From Nicoliella lavandulae (GTDB lineage Bacteria; Bacillota; Bacilli; Lactobacillales; Lactobacillaceae), in contig NZ_JAWMWH010000001.1 of NCBI RefSeq assembly GCF_037546185.1, positions 310,001 to 374,000 of the forward strand: DNA of 64,000 bases. The letters are read 5' to 3'. The notes beneath the pieces are model-generated. The model was not told where the DNA came from and did not search any database. It saw nothing but the letters and a program-made list of their open reading frames with translations. Of the stretch, positions 38,632 to 47,194 are shown in pieces; the stretch's first letter is position 1, and every line of letters begins with the position of its first letter. The translations under genes were made by a program, and so were the position numbers.

Positions 38632-39083
38632 ATCCGCAACCTCGCTTTCAAATCCGGTAGGTATTTCCGACTAACACTCAACTTAATGTTATGGTCTAAG
38701 AATGCGACCATATTACCAGAAAACCCAGCTTCTAACGCATTGAGATGGTCAATATTAATTGCTGTCCCCCGGGCAATCTTAATGAAGCGTTGGTCATCGA
38801 TGCGCGCTAGGATGGTTTTCAATTGCCCCCGAAATGAATAATCATGTTCAGTGGTGGTAACCGTTAAATCAGTGCCAAAGACCTCAATTGATATAATGTC
38901 ATCTAAACTGACCATATCGACGCGATCGTCAATAGTCAATGGCAATACATTCGTCGTGGTTTCATTTAAGTCGGATAGTTTATTGATGAGTGCCACTACG
39001 TCCGGAGTTAGTTGCTTGGCACTAACCGTTAGTTTAATTTCAGCTGGTGATAATTGATCATCTTGGTGAAAATCAACCTGCAT
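38628..39083 (-). CDS. LytTR-family DNA-binding regulator
   Basis: 151 residues. A C-terminal LytTR domain (about residues 50-148) shows LDDIISIEVFGTDLTVTT, FIKIARGTAINIDHLNAL and LSVSRKYLPDLK. There is no receiver domain, so it is a stand-alone regulator of the DUF3021-paired kind. It overlaps the permease gene by 11 bases. A direct repeat ahead of the operon (40906-40934) has exactly the spacing used by LytTR proteins, which predicts autoregulation. Confidence 0.9.
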   Translation of the reverse strand: MQVDFHQDDQLSPAEIKLTVSAKQLTPDVVALINKLSDLNETTTNVLPLTIDDRVDMVSLDDIISIEVFGTDLTVTTTEHDYSFRGQLKTILARIDDQRFIKIARGTAINIDHLNALEAGFSGNMVAFLDHNIKLSVSRKYLPDLKARLRM

Positions 39084-39948
39084 GCACCAAAACTTCCTTT
39101 CTTCTGAGATAGTTTACTATTATTAACAATACAATAAACAACAATAAGAAACCACTCAAAAGTAAGATTATTTGGGCCATCGATAATACAGTTGAACCTA
39201 ATTTTATATCCACCCCCATTGATAGGCGGAAGTTCTTTAAGACTGTCGTTGGTAAGTGTTTAAATGATGATGATAGTTGATTATCCATCAACACTTGCCG
39301 AAATGCTGCTGAAACGTATGGCGCCGGTGTACACTTCATCACCGTTTGGGCAATGCTTGGGAGGGTGCCAATTGGGACATACGTTCCTGCAAAGAATCCA
39401 GAAGCCGTTCCAATTATGGAATTAACCGTTGAAATTGATTTAACCCGATTAATGAATGAATAGATCAAGAGGTTAAAACTAGTCCACACTAAGCTACTCC
39501 CGATTGCAATCGCTAGGACTAAGTCGAAGTGGCCCCAGCCGATATTAATATTATCCACTAATTGGAAGTAGCCACCCATCAAGCCAAAGGCAACCATTTG
39601 ATTAATGATTCCCACTAGCATCGCACTAATTAAGTACGAACTTTGAATTTGCCACGTTGATAAATCCGTTAATTTCAAGTCATAAATCCGTCCGGTTTCG
39701 CGATCCGTAACCATTTGGGATAGTGCCGTACCAGTACTCGTTAGTCCGGCTACGGCAAGGGTTCCAGAAATCAACCATGGATCCAATAACTTGGTGTTGC
39801 CTGGGATATGTTGCCATTCTTGTTGCATCCCGGTCTTTAAGAACAAGAGGTAAAGCACAAATGAGATCAACGCCGCTAACATTGAGAAAAAGACCATCGT
39901 CCGGTTAGCAAAGTATAGTTTTAAATTTCGTTTTAATAAGCTGAGCAT
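39073..39948 (-). CDS. ABC-2 type transporter permease
   Basis: 291 residues with six helices; N-terminal cytoplasmic LLKRNLKLYFANRTMVFFS, MVTDRETGRIYDLKLT and the late GTYVPIGTLPSIAQTVMKCTP loop typical of DrrB-like exporters. It pairs with the upstream ATPase, whose stop overlaps its start by 1 base. The substrate is unknown. Confidence 0.88.
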   Translation of the reverse strand: MLSLLKRNLKLYFANRTMVFFSMLAALISFVLYLLFLKTGMQQEWQHIPGNTKLLDPWLISGTLAVAGLTSTGTALSQMVTDRETGRIYDLKLTDLSTWQIQSSYLISAMLVGIINQMVAFGLMGGYFQLVDNINIGWGHFDLVLAIAIGSSLVWTSFNLLIYSFINRVKSISTVNSIIGTASGFFAGTYVPIGTLPSIAQTVMKCTPAPYVSAAFRQVLMDNQLSSSFKHLPTTVLKNFRLSMGVDIKLGSTVLSMAQIILLLSGFLLLFIVLLIIVNYLRRKEVLVHAG

Positions 39949-40838
39949 TAGCGAATCTTCTTTCCGGTTAGGGCCACAAAGATGTCATTCATATCACCGC
40001 GTTTGTATTCCATCGCAGTAATGAGTGGCCGAGCTTTAGCTAAGAATTCAATCGCAGTATTAACGTCTGGCAACTTCAATTGTAGTTGCTTAGCATCGAC
40101 TGAGACGATCCAATTAGCATCTAATAATTGTTTTACGGCATCAACATCCGTTACATCAATCGTAAGTAAATCACTGGCGTATTCTCGTTTTAAGTTAGTG
40201 ACCGTATCCGATGCGATAATTTCACCATGGTCAATCACGTATACATAGTCCGCAAAATTGGTTTCTTCTAAGTAGTGGGTCGTTAAAATGATCGTTAGAT
40301 GCTGTTCCTTGCGCAACTGGTTTAAAACTTCCCAAATCTTATTGCGCGTTTGAATGTCCAATCCAGTCGATGGTTCATCTAAAAACAATAGATTGGGTTT
40401 ATTAACAAGGGCACGGGTAATGTCGACCCGCCGGCGTTGCCCACCTGATAAGGAGCCATACTTCTGATTAGCAATGGCTGCAATATCAAAGGCCTGCATT
40501 AAACTAGCAATGAATTGTTGATCAACATGTTTGTACATCTTAGCGCGCCACATTAAGTTTTGGCGCACCGTTAGTTCTGAATCTAAGACGCTGTCTTGAA
40601 ACACTACGCCGATTTGGTGGCGGTATTTAGCATCCGTTGGGTGGAGTCCCGATAGGCTGATGCTGCCTGATTTTGGTTGGGTAATTCCAGTTAACATTTT
40701 AATTGTAGTTGATTTACCAGCACCGTTAGGACCTAGGAAAGCCACTAGTTGGCCGGCGTGAATTGATAGATTAATATGGTTAACGGCAATTTTGCTGCCG
40801 TAACGTTGGGTTAAATTTGTAGCAGTTAATAATTCCAT
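39948..40838 (-). CDS. ABC transporter ATP-binding protein
   Basis: 296 residues. Walker A GPNGAGKST, Q-loop VFQDSVLDSELT, signature LSGGQRRRVDI, Walker B LLFLDEPST and an H-loop in LTTHYLEE. The C-terminal extension is of the DrrA type, linked to drug or lipid export. The ATG at 40838 follows GGAGGG; the open frame further upstream has no ribosome site. It is the first gene of the ABC-LytTR-DUF3021 operon. Confidence 0.92.
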   Translation of the reverse strand: MELLTATNLTQRYGSKIAVNHINLSIHAGQLVAFLGPNGAGKSTTIKMLTGITQPKSGSISLSGLHPTDAKYRHQIGVVFQDSVLDSELTVRQNLMWRAKMYKHVDQQFIASLMQAFDIAAIANQKYGSLSGGQRRRVDITRALVNKPNLLFLDEPSTGLDIQTRNKIWEVLNQLRKEQHLTIILTTHYLEETNFADYVYVIDHGEIIASDTVTNLKREYASDLLTIDVTDVDAVKQLLDANWIVSVDAKQLQLKLPDVNTAIEFLAKARPLITAMEYKRGDMNDIFVALTGKKIR

Positions 40839-40866
40839 GGTGATCCCTCCATCTCGATTAATGTTG

Positions 40867-40934
40867 ATTATAGCAAGTACTACTATGTAAATGGCGATTA
40901 TCGGATAAGTGGTATTAAAACCATGGTAAGTGGT
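40867..40934 (-). promoter_or_regulatory. LytTR operon promoter with 21-base-spaced direct repeats
   Basis: On the minus strand ACCACTTA occurs twice (plus-strand 40906-40913 and 40927-40934), exactly 21 bases apart start to start, two helical turns. Downstream is TATAAT (40867-40872) with a poor -35 (GCCATT). This is the geometry of LytTR-activated promoters. Confidence 0.65.
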
Positions 40935-40950
40935 CAAAAACGACAAATAA

Positions 40951-40978
40951 AAAAGTCGCAATTACATTGCGACTTTTG
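40951..40978 (-). terminator. Terminator of the MerR-cupin-CMD operon
   Basis: AAAAGTCGCAAT / ATTGCGACTTTT stem followed by T-rich sequence on the minus strand. Confidence 0.88.
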
Positions 40979-40985
40979 ATAATCC

Positions 40986-41303
40986 CTATTCACCATATAC
41001 TGATTTAGCAATGCCAAATGCTGACCATGCTTTAGGCCAACCAACATAAAATGATAAATGCGTAATCATTTCGGCGATTTCAGATTGGGTAATGCCGTTT
41101 TGCTTCCCCATCTTTAAGTGAGCTTCTAGTTGGGCAAAATTGCCACCAGAAATTAATGCGGAAATTGTAATCATACTGCGGTCATGGGCAGATAGTTCTT
41201 TAGTCCGTGACCACACTTCACCGAATAATACATCATCATTTAGTTCAGCGAACTTAGGAGCAAAATCTCCCAAGTTATCATGCCCTGCGGTTTGTTTAGC
41301 CAT
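40986..41303 (-). CDS. Carboxymuconolactone decarboxylase family protein
   Basis: 105 residues, a single CMD (AhpD-like) domain: FAPKFAELNDDVLFGEVW, RSMITISALIS and ALIEMI-like ITQSEIAEMITHLSFYVGWPKA. It lacks the CxxC of AhpD, so peroxidase activity is unlikely. It shares one base with the cupin gene, completing a MerR-cupin-CMD operon often linked to stress or aldehyde metabolism in lactobacilli. Confidence 0.88.
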   Translation of the reverse strand: MAKQTAGHDNLGDFAPKFAELNDDVLFGEVWSRTKELSAHDRSMITISALISGGNFAQLEAHLKMGKQNGITQSEIAEMITHLSFYVGWPKAWSAFGIAKSVYGE

Positions 41304-41737
41304 TATGCATTCCCCTTTCCTTGTTCAAATGCGGTTTGGAACTGTTGATCAGAAACTGCTTCCAACCATTCTGGAGTTCCAGCGGTAATCGCGATATGGG
41401 AAAACCAGCTATCAGGAGTGGCGCCATGCCAGTGTTTAACGCCATCATGAGTGACCACTACGTCGCCAGGCGTTAGTAGTTGGGCTGGTTTGCCATCCTC
41501 TTGGTAAAGGCCTTCGCCACCAGTAACCAGTAAAATTTGGTAGCCATCGTGATGGATGTGCCAGTTATTACGACATCCTGGTTCAAATGTCACGTTGCCG
41601 ACCCCAACATTGACATCTTTTGATGGACTAACCAGTCCATTTAAATAGCTTTGACCAGTAAAGTATTGGGCGTATGCATCGTTTTTAGCCCCGCGCCCAA
41701 AGATAATTCCGTTTGCTACATTTTCATTTTGTGTCAT
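41303..41737 (-). CDS. Cupin-domain protein
   Basis: 144 residues with one cupin barrel. Metal ligands are visible in NNWHIHHDGYQILLVTGGEG (two His, Gln in place of the usual Glu nearby) and VVTHDGVKHWHGA (His). CMD-associated cupins of this kind bind a divalent metal; the substrate is unknown. Overlaps the MerR gene by 14 bases. Confidence 0.87.
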   Translation of the reverse strand: MTQNENVANGIIFGRGAKNDAYAQYFTGQSYLNGLVSPSKDVNVGVGNVTFEPGCRNNWHIHHDGYQILLVTGGEGLYQEDGKPAQLLTPGDVVVTHDGVKHWHGATPDSWFSHIAITAGTPEWLEAVSDQQFQTAFEQGKGNA

Positions 41738-42155
41738 TTAAATCATCCTTTCGTTTTAACCGTTGTAAATAATGTGAAAAGTCTTCTGTAATCGTATGAT
41801 CGAGCTTGCCATCATACCAATCAATCTTGTGTGATAATACCGCTAGGTTTGCCTGCTTTTCTGCAATTTCAGCTAAACTACGGGCTTGGACCATGGCTAG
41901 TAATTCACGGCGTTCGCTAATGGTTGAATCGCCGATTGCTCGTAATTGAACATACTTAATGATTTCGCTCATGGTCATCCCCGTCCCCTTCAAATGCAGT
42001 AAGAAGCCGACCCACTTAATATCATGATCAGTGTAATAGCGGCGGCCATTTGCATCCCGATCTGGTACGATTAATGATTGTTTTTCATAGTATCTCAGCG
42101 TATAAGTTGTTAACCCAACGATAGTTGCGAATTCGCTAATTGAATATTTTTTCAT
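41724..42155 (-). CDS. MerR-family transcriptional regulator
   Basis: 143 residues: N-terminal winged helix YSISEFATIVGLTTYTLRYYEKQ, then DHDIKWVGFLLHLKGTGMTMSEI, and a coiled-coil dimerisation helix. It lacks metal-binding cysteines, so it belongs with the organic-stress (AdhR/NmlR-like) members. It heads the operon with cupin and CMD, and a perfect palindrome upstream is the predicted operator. Confidence 0.9.
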   Translation of the reverse strand: MKKYSISEFATIVGLTTYTLRYYEKQSLIVPDRDANGRRYYTDHDIKWVGFLLHLKGTGMTMSEIIKYVQLRAIGDSTISERRELLAMVQARSLAEIAEKQANLAVLSHKIDWYDGKLDHTITEDFSHYLQRLKRKDDLNDTK

Positions 42156-42204
42156 CGATGAACTTCCTCTGTTAGTGAAATCAATTGATTAACTATAAGT
42201 TACT

Positions 42205-42224
42205 ACTTAGAGTTAACTCTAAGT
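42205..42224. promoter_or_regulatory. MerR operator palindrome
   Basis: ACTTAGAGTTAACTCTAAGT is a perfect 20-base palindrome. On the minus strand it directly follows a TTG that makes TTGACT the -35, so the palindrome fills the spacer as in MerR-activated promoters. Confidence 0.75.
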
Positions 42225-42236
42225 CAAATGAAAAAT

Positions 42237-42273
42237 AAAAAATCCATCACCTTAATTTCGGTGATGGATTTTA
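42237..42273 (-). terminator. Terminator after the GT-C-like gene
   Basis: AAATCCATCACC / GGTGATGGATTT stem with a T tail on the minus strand. Confidence 0.87.
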
Positions 42274-42274
42274 A

Positions 42275-43831
42275 TTATTGATTGCGTTGATATAAATCAT
42301 ATTGAACATCATATAAATTAGTTGCTGAAGTAAATTTCAACGCCTTCGTAGTATCAACTAAATGATAATGGGTGCGTAACGTCTTATTATTAGCTAAGTC
42401 ACGAACCAAGCGTCTAGTGGCTGGTGTTTGCGGCTTAGTGGGTTGAATCGTTAGCACAAAGTTATTCTTTAATGACTTCAACTGTTTGGCTTGTGATTTA
42501 ATCATTGGTTGATAGTTCAAATTGTTTTTTACAAAGTACTTATTATTCGGTAACGTGCCTAATTTAGTGTATAAACTAACATCAATGTTTTTATAAACCA
42601 ATAGTGACCGGTCTTTACTACGGTCAATTACCTTAGCAAAACGCATTTGATATGGCTCCGTTGCCCGGTGATCTAAACTATACAATGGATTATGTGGAAA
42701 CAATCGCGAATAACGATAGTTTTGATTCATCAACAATGTAGCACATGCTGATAACACAATTAGTAAGCATGGTAAGAATGGATTTTCAATGACCATATTA
42801 GGCAAAATCTTCTGGAATAAAATTCCAATCCCAACTAGGATAAAGATTGAAAAAACAGCCATTAAAGTGTAATAGTATGTGGCCGTTACCTTGACCGTAA
42901 TAATTGAAATAGTTTCTAAAATTAAACCAATCTCCAATGCAGCTTTAGTACGCCAATTCAACTTAGGAATAATCGCAATCATAATAATTGTAATTAACAC
43001 CATTATTTCTACCCATCTAGCGACTGGATCAACTTGTGGTAGCTGAATCAACTGCATTAAATCAAAGTTAGAACGATTATAGTACTTTAGATTAAACATA
43101 AAGTAAACGTCCAACATTTCAAATAGGATATGGTGAACGTTGTACAGAACTAAGATGGGCACGGTAACAATTGCATAGCCTAAGCCACCCCAACCCAACA
43201 AGCGGAATAACGACTGAAATTGTTTTTTAAATAGGTAGGTTAATGCAATGACTAGCCCAATGCCAAACCAAGGAATTAAAAATGTATATTTAATCCAAAA
43301 CGCAATTCCTACGAATAAACCTTGTGAAAATATCGCCAATCTTGAAAAATGAAAATCAGGATGCTTAATCAGTTGATAGATCATCGCCAATAGGAATGGA
43401 ATGACCATGCTTTCTGGCGTATCGCCATGTTGAAAGAAGAATTCATTAAACATCAATGGGACGATAAAGAAAGTTAATGGATATGCAATCGTACTTCGCA
43501 TAAAGTGGCGCAGGATCTTAAAGCCTAAGATTAGATCAATAAACAGCCACAATGCTTCTAAAATAAACACCAGGGTAAACGAATGATAGTTAACTAGGGC
43601 GACCAGAGAATAGAATAGATAAATTAATGGTCCCCGATTATCAAACAGATCATGATACGGCATTAAACCATGCCAAAACCCCTTGCCAACTGTCATCATA
43701 ATGTTGGCATCTGGGGATGGATTGACCAGATACAAAGGCGATGACGTTGATAAAAAGGTCATAATGATAAAGCTTGCAATTAATAAAAACAGCAAACTAA
43801 ACCAGTTCATATTAAGTTGTTTCAGTTTCAT
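42275..43831 (-). CDS. Polytopic membrane protein, GT-C glycosyltransferase-like
   Basis: 518 residues, about eleven membrane helices, then a soluble C-terminal 110 residues. The first extracytoplasmic loop contains NPSPDANIMMTVGKGFWHGLMPYHDLFDNRGPLIY-like sequence with an Asp pair and DNRGP, the usual look of GT-C mannosyl/arabinosyltransferase-type enzymes that use lipid-linked sugars. It probably glycosylates a wall polymer or surface protein; this is inference. The ATG at 43831 follows TGGAGAG; an upstream TTG overlaps that site. Confidence 0.7.
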   Translation of the reverse strand: MKLKQLNMNWFSLLFLLIASFIIMTFLSTSSPLYLVNPSPDANIMMTVGKGFWHGLMPYHDLFDNRGPLIYLFYSLVALVNYHSFTLVFILEALWLFIDLILGFKILRHFMRSTIAYPLTFFIVPLMFNEFFFQHGDTPESMVIPFLLAMIYQLIKHPDFHFSRLAIFSQGLFVGIAFWIKYTFLIPWFGIGLVIALTYLFKKQFQSLFRLLGWGGLGYAIVTVPILVLYNVHHILFEMLDVYFMFNLKYYNRSNFDLMQLIQLPQVDPVARWVEIMVLITIIMIAIIPKLNWRTKAALEIGLILETISIITVKVTATYYYTLMAVFSIFILVGIGILFQKILPNMVIENPFLPCLLIVLSACATLLMNQNYRYSRLFPHNPLYSLDHRATEPYQMRFAKVIDRSKDRSLLVYKNIDVSLYTKLGTLPNNKYFVKNNLNYQPMIKSQAKQLKSLKNNFVLTIQPTKPQTPATRRLVRDLANNKTLRTHYHLVDTTKALKFTSATNLYDVQYDLYQRNQ

Positions 43832-43970
43832 TTTTAACTCTCCATGTTTCAAAAAATAGTTACTTCTTATTATAGTCTAATTCACAATAATTTGCCTTTA
43901 GTTCTTAGCAAATCGATATGAAACAGTGAATATTATTTTGTTCGGCTTTTCACAATATTTGATGAAAACA

Positions 43971-43999
43971 TTGATACGGCAATCCTTTTCTTGTATAAT
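43971..43999 (+). promoter_or_regulatory. Promoter of the membrane protein gene at 44021
   Basis: TTGATA (43971-43976), 17-base spacer, TATAAT (43994-43999). Confidence 0.8.
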
Positions 44000-44020
44000 T
44001 TTGCATTGTATTATTAAGGA

Positions 44021-44470
44021 GTGTTATTTATTATTCAACCCGATAAAAAAATCGAAAATGATCAACCTAAAATAACTAAACAACAAAAAATATTACAAAT
44101 ACTATACTACTTAATCGCCATTTGGATTATCCCTAGTTACTTAGAATTCCTACACGTTAATGGATTGCACTTGCCGATAATTACAATAGTTTTGGTTGGA
44201 CTATCATTAATTTTTGCAATCGTTCATTATCAACATCTTATTACTAGTGATAATAATTACAATTACCGTTTCTTATTCACTTGGTTGACGATGTTCATCT
44301 TCAATACTACCGTCCAATTCCTAAGCAATACCTTAATTTCATCATTTATGAACCTAGACCAAACTTTTGAACTAGGCTATGTGTTTGGTCTACTTTGTTT
44401 TATCCTAGTGTTATCGTATGCTATGAGCATTCTAATCTTTTTTGAGCCTAATCATTTTACGTTAGATTGA
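44021..44470 (+). CDS. Four-helix membrane protein with an unusual start
   Basis: About 149 residues with four hydrophobic helices; no family recognised. The only conventional start, GTG at 44021, is the last base of the ribosome site AAGGAG itself, leaving no spacing. In the same frame two ATT codons (44030 and 44033) sit 8-11 bases after AAGGAG, and the next ATG is far inside the protein. Either GTG is used with an atypical site or translation begins at a rare ATT codon, as in infC. Confidence 0.65.
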   Translation: MLFIIQPDKKIENDQPKITKQQKILQILYYLIAIWIIPSYLEFLHVNGLHLPIITIVLVGLSLIFAIVHYQHLITSDNNYNYRFLFTWLTMFIFNTTVQFLSNTLISSFMNLDQTFELGYVFGLLCFILVLSYAMSILIFFEPNHFTLD

Positions 44471-44556
44471 CCCTTGTTCGTTAAAACTATTGACTCAGTG
44501 ATCGTTTGAGAGTAATATAATACATGAAAAACAAACATATGTTCGTTATATAATAT

Positions 44557-44591
44557 AAAAAAAGATTGCCTCCCCCAAGGCAATCTTTTTT
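44557..44591. terminator. Terminator after the methyltransferase gene
   Basis: AAAAGATTGCC / GGCAATCTTTT stem flanked by A and T runs, so it can work both ways. Confidence 0.88.
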
Positions 44592-44592
44592 G

Positions 44593-45273
44593 CTATCTCA
44601 CGATAATTTTCATAGCCCGATAACCAAATTTAATTCGCATTTCTGGATCAGCAATATAAACATCTAATTCGGGTTTACTACTAAATAGGACCGCATATTT
44701 ATTAATTTGGCGTCTAGTATTAACCATTAAGATCGAACCACTACCATCTTTTTTAACTAATCGATAGATTTCATCACAAATGGCTTGGCGTTGTTTACGA
44801 CTATGCGTGAACAACTGAGTTTGTTTTGAATAGCTACCGGTAATTACATCAAAGCTATCAGAATCAAATGGCATTTTCGTAATGTCAGCACTAATAACGT
44901 TAGCACGACTACTAACTTGACGCTTAAATAAATTATTTCGAGCTCGGTTCGCGGTATGTTGGTAAGCATCTTCAATCCCAGTCACTTTGGCATTTAATGC
45001 TGCTCGCGCTAGCCGGGTTGTAGAATAACCCGTCCCCACACTCACATCCAATGCATTTTTAGCAGGTAATAATGCTTGATCACTTAACAACGTATTTATA
45101 ATTTGAAATTTACGGGCTGTTTTTAATACAGTCAAAATTGCAATTAGGATGAATATCACGCCTATCAACCACAGCTTTTTAAAATCGGACGCAAACATAA
45201 CAATTGCAGACACTATGCTCACGTAAAACCAATACGGGTTATCTAGCCCATACATAAATAATTTTTCGGTCAT
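44593..45273 (-). CDS. Membrane-anchored class I SAM-dependent methyltransferase
   Basis: 226 residues. Two N-terminal hydrophobic helices (about residues 15-55) precede a Rossmann methyltransferase domain with motif I ALDVSVGTGYSTTRLA near residue 75, an acidic strand end and DVITGSYSKQT near 140. The acceptor is unknown. A membrane anchor on such a methyltransferase suggests a lipid or quinone-like substrate, which is only inference. Confidence 0.8.
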   Translation of the reverse strand: MTEKLFMYGLDNPYWFYVSIVSAIVMFASDFKKLWLIGVIFILIAILTVLKTARKFQIINTLLSDQALLPAKNALDVSVGTGYSTTRLARAALNAKVTGIEDAYQHTANRARNNLFKRQVSSRANVISADITKMPFDSDSFDVITGSYSKQTQLFTHSRKQRQAICDEIYRLVKKDGSGSILMVNTRRQINKYAVLFSSKPELDVYIADPEMRIKFGYRAMKIIVR

Positions 45274-45338
45274 CTATAATCACTCTCGTTCGTATTTATT
45301 AAATTTATCATAACAAATTATATCTTTATAAACAAAAT

Positions 45339-45366
45339 AAGTCATCGTAATTTTAACGATGACTTC
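45339..45366 (-). terminator. Terminator after the DUF1541 gene
   Basis: AAGTCATCGT / ACGATGACTT stem, T-rich tail on the minus strand. Confidence 0.75.
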
Positions 45367-45387
45367 AAAAATTTAAATTTAATTATA

Positions 45388-46017
45388 CTATTTCATACTA
45401 GTTAAGTCAGATTGTGCCAACCATTTGTGATTCTTGTAAGTAACATTACTATTCGTAGCCTTAAAGTTAACCATGTAGGCAGGACCCTTCTTGATTGAAA
45501 CAATCTTACCTTTGGCACCCTTCATCCCAGTCATATGATCGGCTTCAACAGTAATTTGTTCACCCACTTTAAGTTGACCCTTTTTAGCAGTCTTGATTTC
45601 TGGAGCAACTAAGTACTTGTGGTTCTTAACTTCCTTGCCACCATTAGTTGGAGTGTAGTCAATGGTATATAAATCAGTATTGTAAGCACCAACTACGGTC
45701 GCCATGGCGCCCTTCATGCCTGACATATGGTTGGCCTTAATCATTACTTTAGCGCCCTTCATATATTTAGCATTAGTAGCCATTTTAAGCCCCTTAGGTG
45801 CTTTTCCACCATTGGTCTTCATCATCATGCCACTCATGCTCATGGATGAGCCACTACTCATCTTCATTGAAGAGCTGCTGCTCATTTTCATGGATGAACT
45901 GGTTTGTTTAGCGTTGTTCATACTTGAATGACTCATCGCACTTACTCCGGCTGGTACCACTAACAATGCTGCAACGGCAGCAGTAGCCACTCCGGTAATT
46001 AATTTTTTATTGATCAT
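45388..46017 (-). CDS. Secreted YdhK-like protein with two DUF1541 repeats and a Met/Ser-rich N-terminus
   Basis: 209 residues. The signal peptide is INKKLITGVATAAVAALLVV. A Met/Ser segment (MKMSSSSSMKMSSGSS, about residues 35-65) is followed by two tandem DUF1541 domains, each with KGAKVMIKANHMSGMKGA-like sequence and ending KNHKYLV / KNHKWLA. YdhK relatives accompany metal-resistance genes, and repeated Met suggests copper or silver binding outside the cell (inference). AAAGGAGTG precedes the ATG. Confidence 0.85.
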   Translation of the reverse strand: MINKKLITGVATAAVAALLVVPAGVSAMSHSSMNNAKQTSSSMKMSSSSSMKMSSGSSMSMSGMMMKTNGGKAPKGLKMATNAKYMKGAKVMIKANHMSGMKGAMATVVGAYNTDLYTIDYTPTNGGKEVKNHKYLVAPEIKTAKKGQLKVGEQITVEADHMTGMKGAKGKIVSIKKGPAYMVNFKATNSNVTYKNHKWLAQSDLTSMK

Positions 46018-46113
46018 AATCAAAGCACTCCTTTAGCTTACACATTATTAAGAACTAATTTACGTTTACTATTGTAGACCAACTAGAATCCTAACGCAAA
46101 TATATTGTACACA

Positions 46114-46123
46114 ACTTATTATG
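46114..46123. promoter_or_regulatory. Second copy of the palindrome TTGTACACAA
   Basis: The same decamer as at 17169, again in a divergent intergene between two exported-protein genes. Confidence 0.35.
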
Positions 46124-46202
46124 TATCCGCTACCTTAGACGCATCGCCGCATCCATGTTAAAATGTACCAAGTCATAATAATAAACATGGAGGAATTTAA
46201 TA

Positions 46203-47132
46203 ATGAACTATAAACACGCATTAGTAGCACTAGCTGCTACAGTTACCTTAGGTTTATCACCAGCATTAAGTAGTAATGTACATGCTGCGACTCCTAAGGC
46301 AACATCAAGTTACTGGAGTAAGAAAAATACTGTTTACTCTGTTAAAATCAAGAAAAATGTTAAAGCAATTAAAGCAACATATGTTACTGGTAAAGGTTTA
46401 AACCTAACTAAGAAAACTGTTACTTTAAAAAAGGGTAGAATTGTAACATTATTAAAGAATAATAATGGAGATTGGGTATGTATTACCAGTGGTAAGAATA
46501 ACGAATCTAACTACTATATCGTAACTGACAGTAACCTTGTAAAATCTACCAGTTGGTTCAAATTACAAAAAGCAATTAAGACTAATAGCAGTAGCAGTAG
46601 TAATAGTAATAATTCCAGCAACAAAAATAGTAGTAGTAATAGCAGCAGTAGCAGTAAAAAAACAAATACAGTTACTACTGTTAATAGCGCATACAAAACT
46701 GCTCAAAGTAGTGTTCCATCTTCAACTGACTTCCAAGATGCATTTGTTTCACCTAACTCAAATGCCGCAAATATTAATGGAACTACCATAACTCCAGGAA
46801 ACAAGTACAGTGTAAAGTTAATCGATATGGGTGGTAGTGCTGTTTATCAGATTAAATTATCTGATAACAACATTGTTACAGTCCCATACAGTAACACTAG
46901 TGACAACACATTCGTATTTCTAACCACTAATGTTTACAACTATGGTAATGATGGTAATACTTTCATATCAGCATACTCACCAGACTCAAGTGATGCCGTT
47001 GTTTCAAGTAGTTTTAAACCAACTAGTGGCACAATCTGGTATACTACAAGCAACATTAACTCCAGCCAAGTAACTCCAACCGGTGCTTACGTTTACAATG
47101 CTCAAAGTAATAACTGGTCTAAAGTAAAATAA
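46203..47132 (+). CDS. Secreted protein with a Ser/Asn linker, function unknown
   Basis: 309 residues. The signal peptide (YKHALVALAATVTLGLSPAL, cut near VHAAT) is followed by a basic domain of about 90 residues (YSVKIKKNVKAIKATYVTGK), a low-complexity Ser/Asn linker coded by AGC/AGT/AAT repeats (about residues 125-160), and a C-terminal domain of about 150 residues rich in Ser, Asn and Tyr. The N-terminal domain resembles the small SH3-like or surface-binding modules of Lactobacillus exported proteins. GGAGG lies before the ATG. Confidence 0.75.
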   Translation: MNYKHALVALAATVTLGLSPALSSNVHAATPKATSSYWSKKNTVYSVKIKKNVKAIKATYVTGKGLNLTKKTVTLKKGRIVTLLKNNNGDWVCITSGKNNESNYYIVTDSNLVKSTSWFKLQKAIKTNSSSSSNSNNSSNKNSSSNSSSSSKKTNTVTTVNSAYKTAQSSVPSSTDFQDAFVSPNSNAANINGTTITPGNKYSVKLIDMGGSAVYQIKLSDNNIVTVPYSNTSDNTFVFLTTNVYNYGNDGNTFISAYSPDSSDAVVSSSFKPTSGTIWYTTSNINSSQVTPTGAYVYNAQSNNWSKVK

Positions 47133-47143
47133 AAATTAAATTT

Positions 47144-47179
47144 AAAAGCCATGCTTTCAATCGAAAGCATGGCTTTTTT
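47144..47179. terminator. Convergent terminator
   Basis: AAAAGCCATGCTTTC / GAAAGCATGGCTTTT stem between two convergent genes. Confidence 0.9.
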
Positions 47180-47194
47180 GATGCTAATTTTTAA

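Noticed and set aside
44490..44591. Possible short RNA: TTGACT and TATAAT followed by a terminator.
   Set aside because: The spacer is 20 bases, and the terminator is explained by the methyltransferase gene; support is too weak.
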